Origin: Enterococcus gallinarum NBRC 100675
GTDB taxonomy: Bacteria > Bacillota > Bacilli > Lactobacillales > Enterococcaceae
Direction: 5' to 3'
NCBI RefSeq assembly: GCF_001544275.1
Contig: NZ_BCQE01000014.1
Location: forward strand, 1-64,000
DNA: 64,000 bases
The notes beneath the pieces were generated by a model. That model made no database searches and was not told where the DNA came from. It worked only from the letters and a program-made list of their open reading frames with translations. The translations under genes and the position numbers were made by a program. Positions 25,333-34,600 of the stretch are shown one piece after another; position 1 is the first letter of the stretch; each line of letters starts with the position of its first letter.

Positions 25333-25485
25333 ATGCGAAATAATATTATATTGGAATGTGTAGAAACCAGAGAACGACTCTATCTGACTAGCAAAAATCA
25401 GTGCAACACACCCTATCGATTGGAATTAAAAAAATATTTACCAAAACTACGGCGAAAAGCAATTTTTCGCGAAATAAAGAAGTGA
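25333..25485 (+). CDS. rpmG: Ribosomal protein bL33, zinc-independent (C-minus) paralogue
   Basis: A 50-aa bL33 with the usual start ([20 protein letters not shown]) and [13 protein letters not shown] core. Zinc-binding L33 has two CxxC pairs; here the first is reduced to CVET and the second to YLPK, so it cannot hold zinc. Such paralogues replace the zinc form in ribosomes when zinc is scarce and let the cell recycle the metal. The ATG follows GGAAGGAG at 7 bases. It is first in a short operon directly under a Zur-type box, exactly the expected control. Confidence 0.93.
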   Translation: MRNNIILECVETRERLYLTSKNQCNTPYRLELKKYLPKLRRKAIFREIKK

Positions 25486-25543
25486 GTAAAGAATACAGAT
25501 GAATCTTGAAGAGAGAAGTAGGACGATAAAGGAGGAAAAATGA

Positions 25544-25663
25544 TTGGAAAAAACAGATCTGGCAAGTGCTTATCGCCGCTTGAAAAGTCCAAATATCAAG
25601 ACTCGCAAGCGTGCGCTAAAAATTATCCATGAATACAAGCGGAACAAGAAAAAAATTAGCTAA
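25544..25663 (+). CDS. 39-aa basic protein in the Zur operon (putative metal-homeostasis protein)
   Basis: The start is TTG at 25544, 8 bases after AAAGGAGG. An ATG at 25540 in another frame is only 4 bases from that site and gives a 30-residue peptide with no sensible composition. The product (MEKTDLASAYRRLKSPN, then IKTRKRALKIIHEYKRNKKK) is highly basic and helical, with no cysteine or histidine pair that could bind zinc. It resembles short lactic-acid-bacterial proteins I recall being labelled putative metal homeostasis protein. Lying between L33 and L32 it might be a ribosome-associated factor. That is inference only. Confidence 0.7.
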   Translation: MEKTDLASAYRRLKSPNIKTRKRALKIIHEYKRNKKKIS

Positions 25664-25694
25664 CGAAACTATTTTTCCAAGAAAGGAGTAAAAA

Positions 25695-25892
25695 ATGGCA
25701 GTACCAGCTAGAAAAACTTCAAGGGCAAAGAAAAACCGGCGGCGGGGAAATCAACAATTGAAGAAGCCAGCCATCCATTTTGACAGAACCAGTGGGAATT
25801 ATACACGAAGTCACCATGTGTCATTAAAGGAATATCTTTTGAAGAAACCGATCATAACGAAAGCAAATGGCTGAAAGGAAGTAGAGAATAAT
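25695..25892 (+). CDS. rpmF: Ribosomal protein bL32, zinc-independent (C-minus) paralogue
   Basis: The 65-aa product begins MAVPARKTSRAKKNRRRGNQ, the diagnostic bL32 start. The normal C-terminal zinc ribbon (CPxCG...CxxCG) is replaced by residues without any cysteine: IHFDRTSGNYTRSHHVS, then LKEYLLKKPII. It therefore forms a zinc-free version, like the YhzA/RpmG paralogues under Zur control in other Firmicutes. The ATG follows AAGGAG. The stop codon overlaps the start of the next gene (TAATG), so the two are coupled. The tail after KKPII is a few residues longer than usual. Confidence 0.92.
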
Positions 25893-26289
25893 GATGATCC
25901 AATATCCATCATTGGTTGAAGAGGCCTATTGGTACCAAAAGAAAGTTGATCCGACAGTCACTAAAGCAGAAATTTTTCAGCTTTTATATCAAAAAGGATT
26001 GATTGGGCCAAAGGGTGAGCCAACCAAAGAAGCATTAGATTCAGGTTACGTAAAGGATTATACAGAGTCCATGGACCTGACATACACTGATTTCTTAATT
26101 CTCTATCCAGTATTTGCCAGATTTTCGGCTGACCATTTCAAAAAGATCGACCATTTCTGGGAAATGGATCGAACACTGCAAGAAAGGATTTTAGGTGAAG
26201 TAGAAACGAATCAGTTTACAGAGGATGAATTGATTGATTTATCGGCTTATTTTGAAGACCGTAGATTATCAGAACCAACTGTCGAATAG
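25891..26289 (+). CDS. Hypothetical 132-aa protein translationally coupled to zinc-free L32
   Basis: I do not recognise this family. The protein is acidic, helical and soluble: MMIQYPSLVEEAYWYQKKVD, a segment TKAEIFQLLYQKGLIGPKGE, and an end rich in Glu/Asp. It has no cysteine and no signal peptide. The start overlaps the rpmF stop by two bases, and an AAGGAAG lies 8 bases upstream inside rpmF. It is the last gene before a strong terminator. Membership in a Zur-box operon suggests a function under zinc limitation, for instance in ribosome remodelling or as a zinc-independent substitute, but sequence alone does not show which. Confidence 0.75.
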   Translation: MMIQYPSLVEEAYWYQKKVDPTVTKAEIFQLLYQKGLIGPKGEPTKEALDSGYVKDYTESMDLTYTDFLILYPVFARFSADHFKKIDHFWEMDRTLQERILGEVETNQFTEDELIDLSAYFEDRRLSEPTVE

Positions 26290-26294
26290 AAAGA

Positions 26295-26324
26295 TCAATT
26301 GAAAAAAGCCTTTTTTTCAATTGA
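26295..26324 (+). terminator. Terminator of the Zur-box operon
   Basis: TCAATTGAAAAAA and TTTTTTTCAATTGA form a perfect 13-bp stem with a GCC loop; the T-run lies in the 3' arm. Confidence 0.8.
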
Positions 26325-26490
26325 AGATATGCAAATACTTTAACGAAAAAAAGGTGTTGTTTTCCATCCGAAAAATAGCCCTTCCTACTTTTGTTTTTCT
26401 TTTGGAGATATTAAAACTGAGAAAAACAAAGCAAATCAATTTGGTTTTTAAATAGAAGTTGCTACAATAAGATTCAGGAGGGGAAGTACA

Positions 26491-26718
26491 ATGAAAAAAA
26501 TTGAAGATGTGAAAGAAACTGAGGTGCTTGCCAAAGCCTATATCGCTGTAAAAGGGTATCAAGACCAAATCAATGTTTCAGGGGATGAAGTAAGTTTTTC
26601 TGGAGAAGTCGACAGTGGTAAGCATGATGGGGCACCAAGCAAATTACCCGATACAGAAGATGAAATCAAACAAGCAATCGATCAAATGATTGAAACCATT
26701 AAAAAAGAAACGATTTAA
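26491..26718 (+). CDS. Hypothetical small acidic protein (75 aa)
   Basis: The ATG follows CAGGAGGGG at good spacing. The product starts MKKIEDVKETEVLAKAYIAV, then has a Gly/Asp/Ser-containing middle (VSGDEVSFSGEVDSGKHDG) and a helical end (EIKQAIDQMIETIKKE). No cysteine, signal peptide or membrane segment. I cannot assign a family. It is a single-gene unit with a perfect hairpin terminator 100 bases downstream. Confidence 0.7.
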   Translation: MKKIEDVKETEVLAKAYIAVKGYQDQINVSGDEVSFSGEVDSGKHDGAPSKLPDTEDEIKQAIDQMIETIKKETI

Positions 26719-26812
26719 GTAGCCACAGCTGACAATGATGCAAAAACAGGAAGCATCCATTGAAACGCATGATGAGCACAACCAATCATTTATGATTTTA
26801 ATTGTATTCAAT

Positions 26813-26857
26813 AAAAAGACATTGGCAAAATCAGGTGATTTTTGCCAATGTCTTTTT
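26813..26857. terminator. Perfect 18-bp hairpin terminator
   Basis: AAAAAGACATTGGCAAAA (26813-26830) is the exact reverse complement of 26840-26857, with a 9-base loop; the 3' arm ends in TTTTT. It can act on either strand. Confidence 0.88.
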
Positions 26858-26944
26858 ATTCAATTATTGAAATCAGCAAAGGACATAACTAGACGACTAG
26901 CTGTTTTAAAGAAAAAATAGTAAAAAAAGAAAGAGGTGATACGA

Positions 26945-27346
26945 ATGAAGCCGCTAGATTCTTTTATTCGTTTATTAAAACCCTTCGATTACCTCCTCTT
27001 GGCTGCATTGATCGTAGGATCTTTTCTGCCATTCTTTTTCTCTGCACAGGCTGCGGAGAATACAGGTGATCGTTACGCGATCGTTCGAATCAACGGGCAA
27101 GAGGTTGACCGATTCAATCTCGAACAAATTGAATCATTGACAAAAACGTATGCTCCGTCTGGAAAACAATATAATATTATCGAAATAAATAACGGGAAAA
27201 TACGCGTGAAAGAAGATAATAGTCCAGATCAGATTGCTGTTAAAACTGGCTGGATCTCTCAAAATGGACAAACCAGTATTTGTTTACCTCATAAATTAGT
27301 CATCGAGATCTATCAGGCAGGAAGCGATGACTATTATATTTACTGA
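26945..27346 (+). CDS. NusG domain II-type exported protein
   Basis: The ATG at 26945 follows AGAGG at 8 bases; the GTG at 26936 overlaps that site. The 133-aa product has one N-terminal hydrophobic segment (LLLAALIVGSFLPFFFSAQA), likely a signal or anchor. A domain of about 85 residues follows that matches the NusG_II fold: YAIVRINGQEVDRF, then NGKIRVKEDNSPDQIAVKTG and WISQNGQTSICLPHKLVIEI. Such stand-alone domains are found outside the cell membrane in Firmicutes, often near prenyl-synthase or flavin-linked genes; neither is present here. Function is unknown. Confidence 0.82.
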   Translation: MKPLDSFIRLLKPFDYLLLAALIVGSFLPFFFSAQAAENTGDRYAIVRINGQEVDRFNLEQIESLTKTYAPSGKQYNIIEINNGKIRVKEDNSPDQIAVKTGWISQNGQTSICLPHKLVIEIYQAGSDDYYIY

Positions 27347-27423
27347 TTGAGACCGTCTGGATTGAATAGTATTTATCGTAGAAGCAGTTGAAAAGTGCTC
27401 TTGCCAGTTATTCTAAATAAGAG

Positions 27424-27698
27424 TCAGTTCTGCCTTTTTGAATGATCAGCAACTCGTCGTTGTTCTTCCGAAAAATAGTTGAATGTTTCGTCATTGTTTC
27501 CGGTAATATCGATGGTGCCTCTATTGATTTTAACGAGTGCACCATTGGCACCGCCTGATCCGGTATCGACCATGGGGTGCCACCCTTTATGAGGATCTTT
27601 TCCTCTTTCACGTAATTCAAAGTTCTTTTTTCTTAAAATCAGTTTTTTTGCTCTTTTTTCTTTTGGTGATTTTCAATGGAGTTTTTGATGATTTTCAT
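27424..27698 (-). pseudogene. Small gene broken by a frameshift in a run of seven A
   Basis: ATG 27698 follows GAAAGGGC and encodes MKIIKNSIENHQKKKEQKN, then a stop. In the +1 frame an open stretch continues with good protein character (KNFELRERGKDPHKGWHPMV, then DTGSGGANGALVKINRGTID and DETFNYFSEEQRRVAD) to a stop at 27424. Adding one A to the A7 run (plus-strand T7, 27643-27649) joins both parts into a 91-aa protein. Either the gene is inactive, the run is phase-variable, or the base is a sequencing error. The family is not recognised. Confidence 0.65.
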
Positions 27699-27781
27699 GA
27701 GAATACGCCCTTTCACGGTGTGTTGTCGGCCTTTTGATTCTATATAGCTTGATTGTAATATTTTTTTGCTTTAAATACAAT

Positions 27782-27816
27782 AAAACACCTTCTCAATTCA
27801 GTTGAGAAGGTGTTTT
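27782..27816. terminator. Bidirectional terminator downstream of napA
   Basis: AAAACACCTTCTCAA and TTGAGAAGGTGTTTT form a perfect 15-bp stem with a 5-base loop and T-runs on both strands. Confidence 0.92.
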
Positions 27817-27833
27817 ACTTTTTACGAATTGCA

Positions 27834-28979
27834 TCAATAGATTTTTTTTGTAAAATATTTCAAAATCAGCGGGGAGATCAATGTGCTTAATAAGACAACG
27901 ATCACTAACGGTGAATAAAGATCAGGTGTGATCAGGTTATTTTGTTGCCCGATTTGTAAAATGATCAGAGCCATTTCGCCGCGAGATATCATCCCTGCAC
28001 CAACCATCCAAGCACTATTGTTGGAGAACTGAGCGATTTTTCCGCCAGCAAAGCCTCCGACAAGTTTAGTCAAAATAGCTACTACCGTAAAGGCTAAGAT
28101 AAAGAGTAATTGCTCATTCAACAAAGAAAAGTCTACTTCTAAGCCGACACTAACAAAGAATACTGGAATAAACACTGCATATCCCAATGCTTCTACACTG
28201 TGTTCCACTTCTTCTTTGACTTTTGTTTGGCTAACAGCGATCCCGGCAAAGAAAGCACCAATCACAGAGCTCAAACCGACCAAGTCAGCAAGATAAGCCA
28301 TACCTAAACAGATGATCAGAGACATGATGATGACTGAGGCGTTGGCAAAGAGCTTTTCTGCTAAAGAAAGTAAGAACGGCGCAATCCATTTAACAAGTAA
28401 GAAGATCAAAACAAAATAAATAAGTTCTACAAATAGTGTGACAGGCAAAGGGGTGCTTTGCGTACCAGAACCTCCCAAAAAGGAAAGGCTGAGGCTCAAT
28501 ACCAAAACGACCAAAATATCGTCGACGACTGAGGCGCCTAGAATCGTCGAACCCTCTTTGGTATTAACAACATTTAGTTCTTTGAGTACCTCAACAGAGA
28601 TGCTGACAGAAGTTGCTGCTAGAACAATACCAAAAAAGAAAGCTTCCGTTCCGCTGCTTTGAAATCCGATACCTGTGAGATAACCGAATAACATCGGGAA
28701 AAGGATCCCCAAGATCGCTACAAACATTCCAGGGCGAAAATAGCGTTTCAGTAAAGAAATATCACTTTCTAAACCAGCTAAAAACATTAGCAAAATAACA
28801 CCGATCTCAGAAAAATCGTGTACTAAAATGTCTGGATGTACCCAATTAAGTCCTGCACCTCCTAATAAAACACCAGCCAACAATTGCCCAATTACAGCAG
28901 GGACGCCAATCCGTCTTGCTATATGAGAGAAAAGAGTTGTTGTGAGGAGGATTAGGCATAAGATACCCACAAATTCCAT
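27834..28979 (-). CDS. napA: Na+/H+ antiporter of the CPA2 family (NapA)
   Basis: The start is the ATG at 28979: AAGAAGG lies 9 bases upstream, whereas the ATG at 28988 directly abuts that site. The 381-aa protein has about 12 membrane helices and matches enterococcal NapA in length and in its opening (MEFVGILCLILLTTT, then IGVPAVIGQLLAGVLLG). The paired aspartates of the ion site lie in ILGASVVDDILVVLVLSL (DD motif). GLEVDFSLL and GMISRGEMALI are further CPA2 features. It exchanges internal Na+ (or K+) for protons in salt and pH adaptation. It lacks the regulatory TrkA-N domain found in KefB. Single gene with a perfect terminator. Confidence 0.9.
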   Translation of the reverse strand: MEFVGILCLILLTTTLFSHIARRIGVPAVIGQLLAGVLLGGAGLNWVHPDILVHDFSEIGVILLMFLAGLESDISLLKRYFRPGMFVAILGILFPMLFGYLTGIGFQSSGTEAFFFGIVLAATSVSISVEVLKELNVVNTKEGSTILGASVVDDILVVLVLSLSLSFLGGSGTQSTPLPVTLFVELIYFVLIFLLVKWIAPFLLSLAEKLFANASVIIMSLIICLGMAYLADLVGLSSVIGAFFAGIAVSQTKVKEEVEHSVEALGYAVFIPVFFVSVGLEVDFSLLNEQLLFILAFTVVAILTKLVGGFAGGKIAQFSNNSAWMVGAGMISRGEMALIILQIGQQNNLITPDLYSPLVIVVLLSTLISPLILKYFTKKIY

Positions 28980-29166
28980 TAAATTCATCCTTCTTTCTTT
29001 CAAATAATCATTTTTAGTATAGCATGTAACCAGCAATCTTGGTGTAAGTAAGCATTGTTTGCTGATTTTCAAGTTGAAAGAGAAGAAAAACTGAACAAAG
29101 ACAGCAGAGGTTTCTTTTTATAACACTCTGCTGCCTGTCAAAAATGATTTTGTTTTAGTTTTTTTG

Positions 29167-29979
29167 TCAGTGGTCATTTAGCCAGGTATTTAAACGGGAA
29201 AAAACCATTTGGACTTGGTCATCATCTGTTTCTTTCAAGAAGTCATGAGGCAGGTCATAAACAGCTATAAATTTACTATCTGGAATTTTCTTTAATGCCT
29301 TACTATAGCGAAAAGGGACTTCTTCATCGGTACTGCTGGCTGTACTAAAAACAGGAGGGAAGAGTTGCAGCTCTTCCGCTGTGAGCGCATAATCCGTCAA
29401 CGGATTGGAGGAAATGCCATATACCTCAGTCAATTTTTGTTGCTGAAGCGCATAAATATAAAAGAGATAACGTTGAAACTGGGGATCATCCCATACGTTC
29501 TCTGTTAATTCGATTTTTGGCAGAAGGGACTCAGACAATGGTGGATGAGTCGTCTGACGAGAAGTTTCAATGAAAGCTAAGTCTGTATAGCCATAAAAGT
29601 TAATTAGGCTTTCGGGCATTGGCAGTTTTTCAGCAAAAATTTTTTTCGTCAATGCCATCATCAAATACCCTCCCGCTGAACGACCGCAGATTCGATAAGG
29701 GCGCTCCTTGATTACTTTCGCTTTTAATTCCAAGAAATTCTCCCAGGTAGCGGCAATAATTTCAGAAAGTGAACTGTTAGGTGCCAACAAATAGTCCATA
29801 GATAGGATCGTATAGTTGTGTTCATGAAACAATTCGACCAATGGTTTGGGAATATCCTGCCGACTGCCGTAAACGAATCCGCCGCCATGCAAGTAAATCA
29901 GATAGCTCTCTTGCTCAGTGGAATCAGCAGGGTAAAGACTAACCGAGGCACCGGTAGATAGTAAAAAGTCTGTTTTCAT
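29167..29979 (-). CDS. Alpha/beta hydrolase fold protein in the ureide/oxamate cluster
   Basis: The 270-aa protein shows the hormone-sensitive-lipase-like pattern: oxyanion motif YLHGGGFVYGS near residue 30, nucleophile elbow CGRSAGGYLMMAL near residue 97, an acid in STASSTDEEVPFRYSK and a catalytic His in DLPHDFLKE. It is cytoplasmic, with no signal peptide. Its ATG directly follows the stop codon of the PucR-type regulator on the same strand, so both are co-transcribed. That link suggests a role in the same pathway, for example hydrolysing an ester, amide or ureido compound, but the substrate is not known. Confidence 0.82.
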   Translation of the reverse strand: MKTDFLLSTGASVSLYPADSTEQESYLIYLHGGGFVYGSRQDIPKPLVELFHEHNYTILSMDYLLAPNSSLSEIIAATWENFLELKAKVIKERPYRICGRSAGGYLMMALTKKIFAEKLPMPESLINFYGYTDLAFIETSRQTTHPPLSESLLPKIELTENVWDDPQFQRYLFYIYALQQQKLTEVYGISSNPLTDYALTAEELQLFPPVFSTASSTDEEVPFRYSKALKKIPDSKFIAVYDLPHDFLKETDDDQVQMVFSRLNTWLNDH

Positions 29980-31554
29980 TTATAAACGACTCCTTTTCTT
30001 TAATTCTAATAAATACGTACCGATTTCATAATTGACCAATTGGATAGGATTTGTCAAATCAATCTCCAGCAACTGCTCGATTTTGTTGAGACGATAGCGA
30101 ATCGTTTTCGAATGCAGAAAAAGAGCCTCGGCAGTTTTCTTGTAATTGCGGTTGCTGATAAAAAAAGTATAGAAAGTAGTGAATAATTCCTCGTCTTCTT
30201 CTGACATTTGGTACAACTTTGGGGGAATGCTTTGCTGCAGTCGTTCCAGCTGATTTTCTTTGATAAAGGAGCTAAAGATCCCTAAATCACTGTAAGTTAA
30301 AATCGGTCCTAGATAGAACTGGCGGTTGAAGCGAATGGCATCGAGACATTGGGGCAAGATTTCCTTGATATGTTCTTTAGGGAAAACTTCGCTGACTGCT
30401 AAGCAAGCAGATTCTTCTGATAAGAGAGAGACTTCAAATTGTTTTTCCAAGTTCTTTTTACTGATCTCTTGAGTTAGTTGTTGAAAATTATATAGGACGA
30501 CTAAATAATTATGATGCTCAAAAAACACATGGGCAGTTTTCAATGCCCGTAATTTGTGCAAGACAGCTATTTTTCTTTGCTTATCCTTAAAGGTATTGGA
30601 GGCAAAAGCAATTCCTTGGTAATAATCATAACGATCTAATTGTGCCTCTTGCAGCAATGCAGCTAATTCTTCGGAATTATTCGGTGTACTCTGCAAAATG
30701 GCTTCGGCAAGATTGTTCATCCGATTATAGCGCTCTTTTTTTAGAAGATATTCCATTTGCAGCCGTTCATAGATGACGTCTACTACGTTCTCGATGATCA
30801 TGACTTTTGCTTCGGGGATCTGGGAATCCTTTTGATAAACGATCAATGTACATAAATCATTGAAGGGATTGATGATATCCACTTTGATTGCAGTGACATA
30901 CTGATTGTTCTCATGAGAAAAAAGTTCAAGATATTCATAATGATTTTTTGTGAATTCAATGGTTTTCATTGGTTCACTTTTTGTGACCACATAATTCTTA
31001 AAGGATTGACCGATCGCAACTTGTACATCCAAATGCGGAATGCGCAATGAACAAGGTTTTTCGATCAACTGAAAAAATTCTTGCATGATCTGCTCAAAGG
31101 ACGAATGATTGCGTTCGACCTTCATGAAACGCTGACGGACCTCATAGTAGGTCCGCAAGAGATGTGTTTGGTGATTCAAAAGCGGTTCATAAACCGCCAA
31201 CATAATGGCTTCGTAACTAACATCTTGCTGTACTTTGATCAATGGGATCTGATAATCAAAACTAAGCCCAATGATCCATTCAGGAATCATTGGAATCAGG
31301 CGATCGACTTTGACGACTAACCCACTGACCCCAATCTGCTGCATCTTTTCAAAAAAAACACGCAACTGATTCATAGAAAGATCCGTGAAGGCATAGAATG
31401 AAGTCAAGATCAACTGATCTTTCTTACTCCATTTTTCGATGTCGATGGCTTCAAGCACCATGACAGAGGCCACCGGATTTGTTAAACCAATCGTGCCAGT
31501 CAGTGTCTTGCTATTTTTGAAAAGTGGCAGCTCAATCAATTCTTTTAATTGCAT
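29980..31554 (-). CDS. pucR: PucR-family transcriptional regulator
   Basis: The 524-aa protein has the N-terminal PucR-type domain (about residues 5-125; KELIELPLFKNSKTLTG, VASVMVLEAIDI, GLVVKVDRLIP). A central GGDEF-like/CdaR-type region follows, then a C-terminal helix-turn-helix: NYKKTAEALFLHSKTIRYRL, then NKIEQLLEIDL. In Bacillus subtilis PucR controls purine-degradation genes and responds to allantoin-type ureides. Here it is divergent from the oxamate transcarbamylase fusion gene and followed by a hydrolase gene. An inverted repeat resembling PucR sites lies in the shared promoter region, so it probably activates the plus-strand operon. Confidence 0.92.
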   Translation of the reverse strand: MQLKELIELPLFKNSKTLTGTIGLTNPVASVMVLEAIDIEKWSKKDQLILTSFYAFTDLSMNQLRVFFEKMQQIGVSGLVVKVDRLIPMIPEWIIGLSFDYQIPLIKVQQDVSYEAIMLAVYEPLLNHQTHLLRTYYEVRQRFMKVERNHSSFEQIMQEFFQLIEKPCSLRIPHLDVQVAIGQSFKNYVVTKSEPMKTIEFTKNHYEYLELFSHENNQYVTAIKVDIINPFNDLCTLIVYQKDSQIPEAKVMIIENVVDVIYERLQMEYLLKKERYNRMNNLAEAILQSTPNNSEELAALLQEAQLDRYDYYQGIAFASNTFKDKQRKIAVLHKLRALKTAHVFFEHHNYLVVLYNFQQLTQEISKKNLEKQFEVSLLSEESACLAVSEVFPKEHIKEILPQCLDAIRFNRQFYLGPILTYSDLGIFSSFIKENQLERLQQSIPPKLYQMSEEDEELFTTFYTFFISNRNYKKTAEALFLHSKTIRYRLNKIEQLLEIDLTNPIQLVNYEIGTYLLELKKRSRL

Positions 31555-31575
31555 AAGATTCTCCTTTTTCCCCTT

Positions 31576-31643
31576 TTGGATAAAAAGTATAGCATTTTTT
31601 TAGACTTTTATCCAATGAAAACGCAAACAAGTCGCGTTAGAAT
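31576..31643. promoter_or_regulatory. Divergent promoters with PucR-box-like inverted repeat
   Basis: TTGGATAAAA (31576-31585) and TTTTATCCAA (31606-31615) are perfectly inverted, with centres 30 bp apart (three helical turns). TTGGATAA is close to the TTGGTTAA core of the Bacillus PucR box. The regulator gene has TTGGAT-18 bp-TATACT on the minus strand (31615-31586). The plus-strand operon has a -10 TAGAAT (31638-31643) but no good -35, as expected for an activator-dependent promoter. Confidence 0.75.
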
Positions 31644-31670
31644 AAAAATATAAGAAAAGGAGGAGAACAA

Positions 31671-34600
31671 ATGTTAAACACAGTGATCTTAAAGAACAAC
31701 TATCAAGATTCGATCAATCTCATGTTGTTGACGAATACGATCAATGATCTTGATGGCGTGACAATGAGTCAGATCATGATGGGGACAGATGCAAACAAAG
31801 ATATTTTAAATAACACTGGCTTGCTGACGTCTGAAGCAGAAGCTGCTTCACCAAATGACATGATGATCGTTGTCGACAGTGAAGACGAGCAAATCATGGA
31901 GGAAGTTTTACCGGCGATCGATGCCTTTCTAGCCGATCTTTCCGCTAAAGGTGACGACAAGGAGAAACCTGCTGCAGCTTCTTGGCAAGAAGCACTGACT
32001 GCTTTGCCGGATGCCAATGTGGCTTTGTTCAGTATCCCGGGAGAATACGGCGCAGCTGAGATGGAAAAGGCTTTGAAGAATGGTCTGCATGTTTTTTCTT
32101 TTACGGACAATGTAGCTATTGAAGATGAAGTTCGCTTAAAGAAATTAGCGCATGAAAAAGGATTATTAATGATGGGACCAGACTGTGGGACAGGAATCAT
32201 CTCTAGTATCCCGATTGCCTTCACCAATGTGGTTTCACCTGGAAATATTGGTGTAGTTGGTGCATCAGGGACAGGGATCCAAGAAGTCACAACGATCATC
32301 GATCGTCTAGGTGGCGGGGTAGTACATGCAATCGGAACTGGTGGACGTGACCTCAGTGATAAGGTGGGAGCCATCACTGTGAAAGATGCGATCGTCGCTC
32401 TGGAAAATCATGAACCAACTGATGTGATTTGTGTCATTTCGAAGCCACCTGCAAAAGAAGTGCGGGATGAAGTCGTTCAATTGCTGCAAAGCATCAGCAA
32501 GCCAGTCGTTGCTATTTTCTTAGGAGAAAAACCTGAAGCCCATGAAGGAAAAGTTTACTTGGCACACACATTGGAAGAAACTGCACAAATCGCTGTTGAT
32601 TTGGCAAATGAAGAAGCAGTCAAACGGAATTATTTTACAAAATTGGAAAAACCAAACGTATCCGTTTTAGAAAAAGACAAAGTTGTTAAAGGCCTTTATT
32701 CTGGTGGCACACTAGCTGCTGAAGCTGGCATGTTGATTTCGGAAGCGTTGAACTTAGAAGGTTTAGTCAAGCAAGAAGGGTATATCTTGCATTCTCACGG
32801 ATACGATGTGATCGATCTAGGCGATGATATTTATACTCAAGGAAAACCTCATCCAATGATCGATCCAGAGGTACGGATTCAAAAAATAGAAGAGTATGCA
32901 GAGGATGAACAAACAGGAATTATTTTGTTTGACGTGGTTTTAGGTTACGGTGCCCATGAAGATATGGTCGGGGCATTGCTACCTGCCATCGAAGCAGCAC
33001 AAACAACAGCAAAAACAGCTGGGCGTGATCTTTATTTCGTGGCTACAGTCTGCGGAACTACGAAAGATCCACAAAATTATCAAGATGCAGTCGATCGCTT
33101 GAAAGCCGCGGGGGTTTATGTAGCAGAAAGCAACGCTAAAGCTGTTCAATTAGCACTCTTGTTAAAAGGTGTCGAAATGTCAGAAGCAGATAAAGCGGTG
33201 GAAGACTACAAGGGGACAACGATTGATGTCCCAACTGTTAGTGAGAAAGTGATGGAATTATTGACGACAAAACCGCGAATCATCAATGTCGGTTTGCAAA
33301 GCTTTAATGAATCGATCTTGCAATATGGTGGACAAACGGAGCAATTTAACTGGCGTCCTAGAGCGAGCGGCAATAAAAAAATGATTCGCATTCTGGATGC
33401 ACTGGAAGATTTTGAGGATCAAATTGCAGCGGACAACCAAGAAGTGACAGACAAAATCAAGAATGCGCAACCTTTCTTGATCGATGTGGTACCTGCTAAA
33501 ACAGTCATTGCTGAACTAAATGAGCAGCAAAAAACGTTATTGCATGCTGGACCTCCAATCGAGTGGTCAGAAATGACTGGACCGATGCAAGGTTCTTGTA
33601 TTGGCGCGGCGTTATTTGAACGGTGGGCAACGAATGAAGAAGAAGCACGTCGATTGTTGGAAAGCGGAGAAGTTCGTTTCATGCCTTGTCATCATGTACA
33701 AGCTGTTGGCCCGATGGGTGGAATCACTTCTGCAAACATGCCTGTCTTTGTGGTTGAAAATCGTCTGACAGGAAATCGTGCTTACTGTATTTTGAACGAG
33801 GGCATCGGTAAAGTGTTACGTTTTGGTGCTTATTCCCAAGAAGTCATTGATCGCTTGGATTGGATCAAAGATGTTTTAGGACCAACGATCGCTAAAGCAT
33901 TGCAGTTAACAGAAGAAGGCATCAATTTGAATGTCTTGATCGCGCGTTCGATCACGATGGGGGATGAATTCCACCAACGAAACATTGCGGCCTCATTGAA
34001 CTTCTTGAAAGAGATTTCGCCACTAATCATTCAAACAGATATTCCGGAAGATCAAAAGTACGAAGTTATCAAGTTCTTAGCAGATACTGATCAATTCTTC
34101 TTGAACATCATGATGGCTACCGGTAAGGCCATAGTTGACGGTGCTCGTTCAGAAACAAAAGGGACAGTGGTGACAACGATGACTCGGAACGGTGTCAATT
34201 TTGGGATTCGTATCGCAGAAACAGAGGACGAATGGCACATTGCCCCGGTCAATACGCCAAAAGGTCTGTACTTTACCGGCTTTACTGAAGCAGACGGTAA
34301 TCCTGATATCGGAGACAGCGCCATTACGGAAACAGTCGGTGTTGGGGCAATGGCAATGGTTGCTGCACCAGGCGTAACACGTTTTGTCGGTGCTGGAGGT
34401 TTTGAAGATGCCTTGGAAACATCGAATGAAATGGCAAAAATTTGTCTGGGACACAATTCGACATTTTCGATCCCAACATGGGACTTCCAAGGAACATGTT
34501 TAGGAATCGACATTCGAAAAGTAGTCGAAACAGGTATCACACCAGTGATCAATACTGGAATCGCCCACAAAGAAGCTGGAGTAGGACAAGTTGGTGCGGG

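Noticed and set aside
27408-27620. 70-codon minus-strand ORF starting with MNYVKEEK
   Set aside because: It is out of frame with the better protein-like sequence in the same place; the frameshifted small gene explains the region.
34091-34570. 159-codon minus-strand ORF inside the fusion gene
   Set aside because: Antisense shadow of a well-supported coding region, rich in Pro/Ser/Thr and without a start site.
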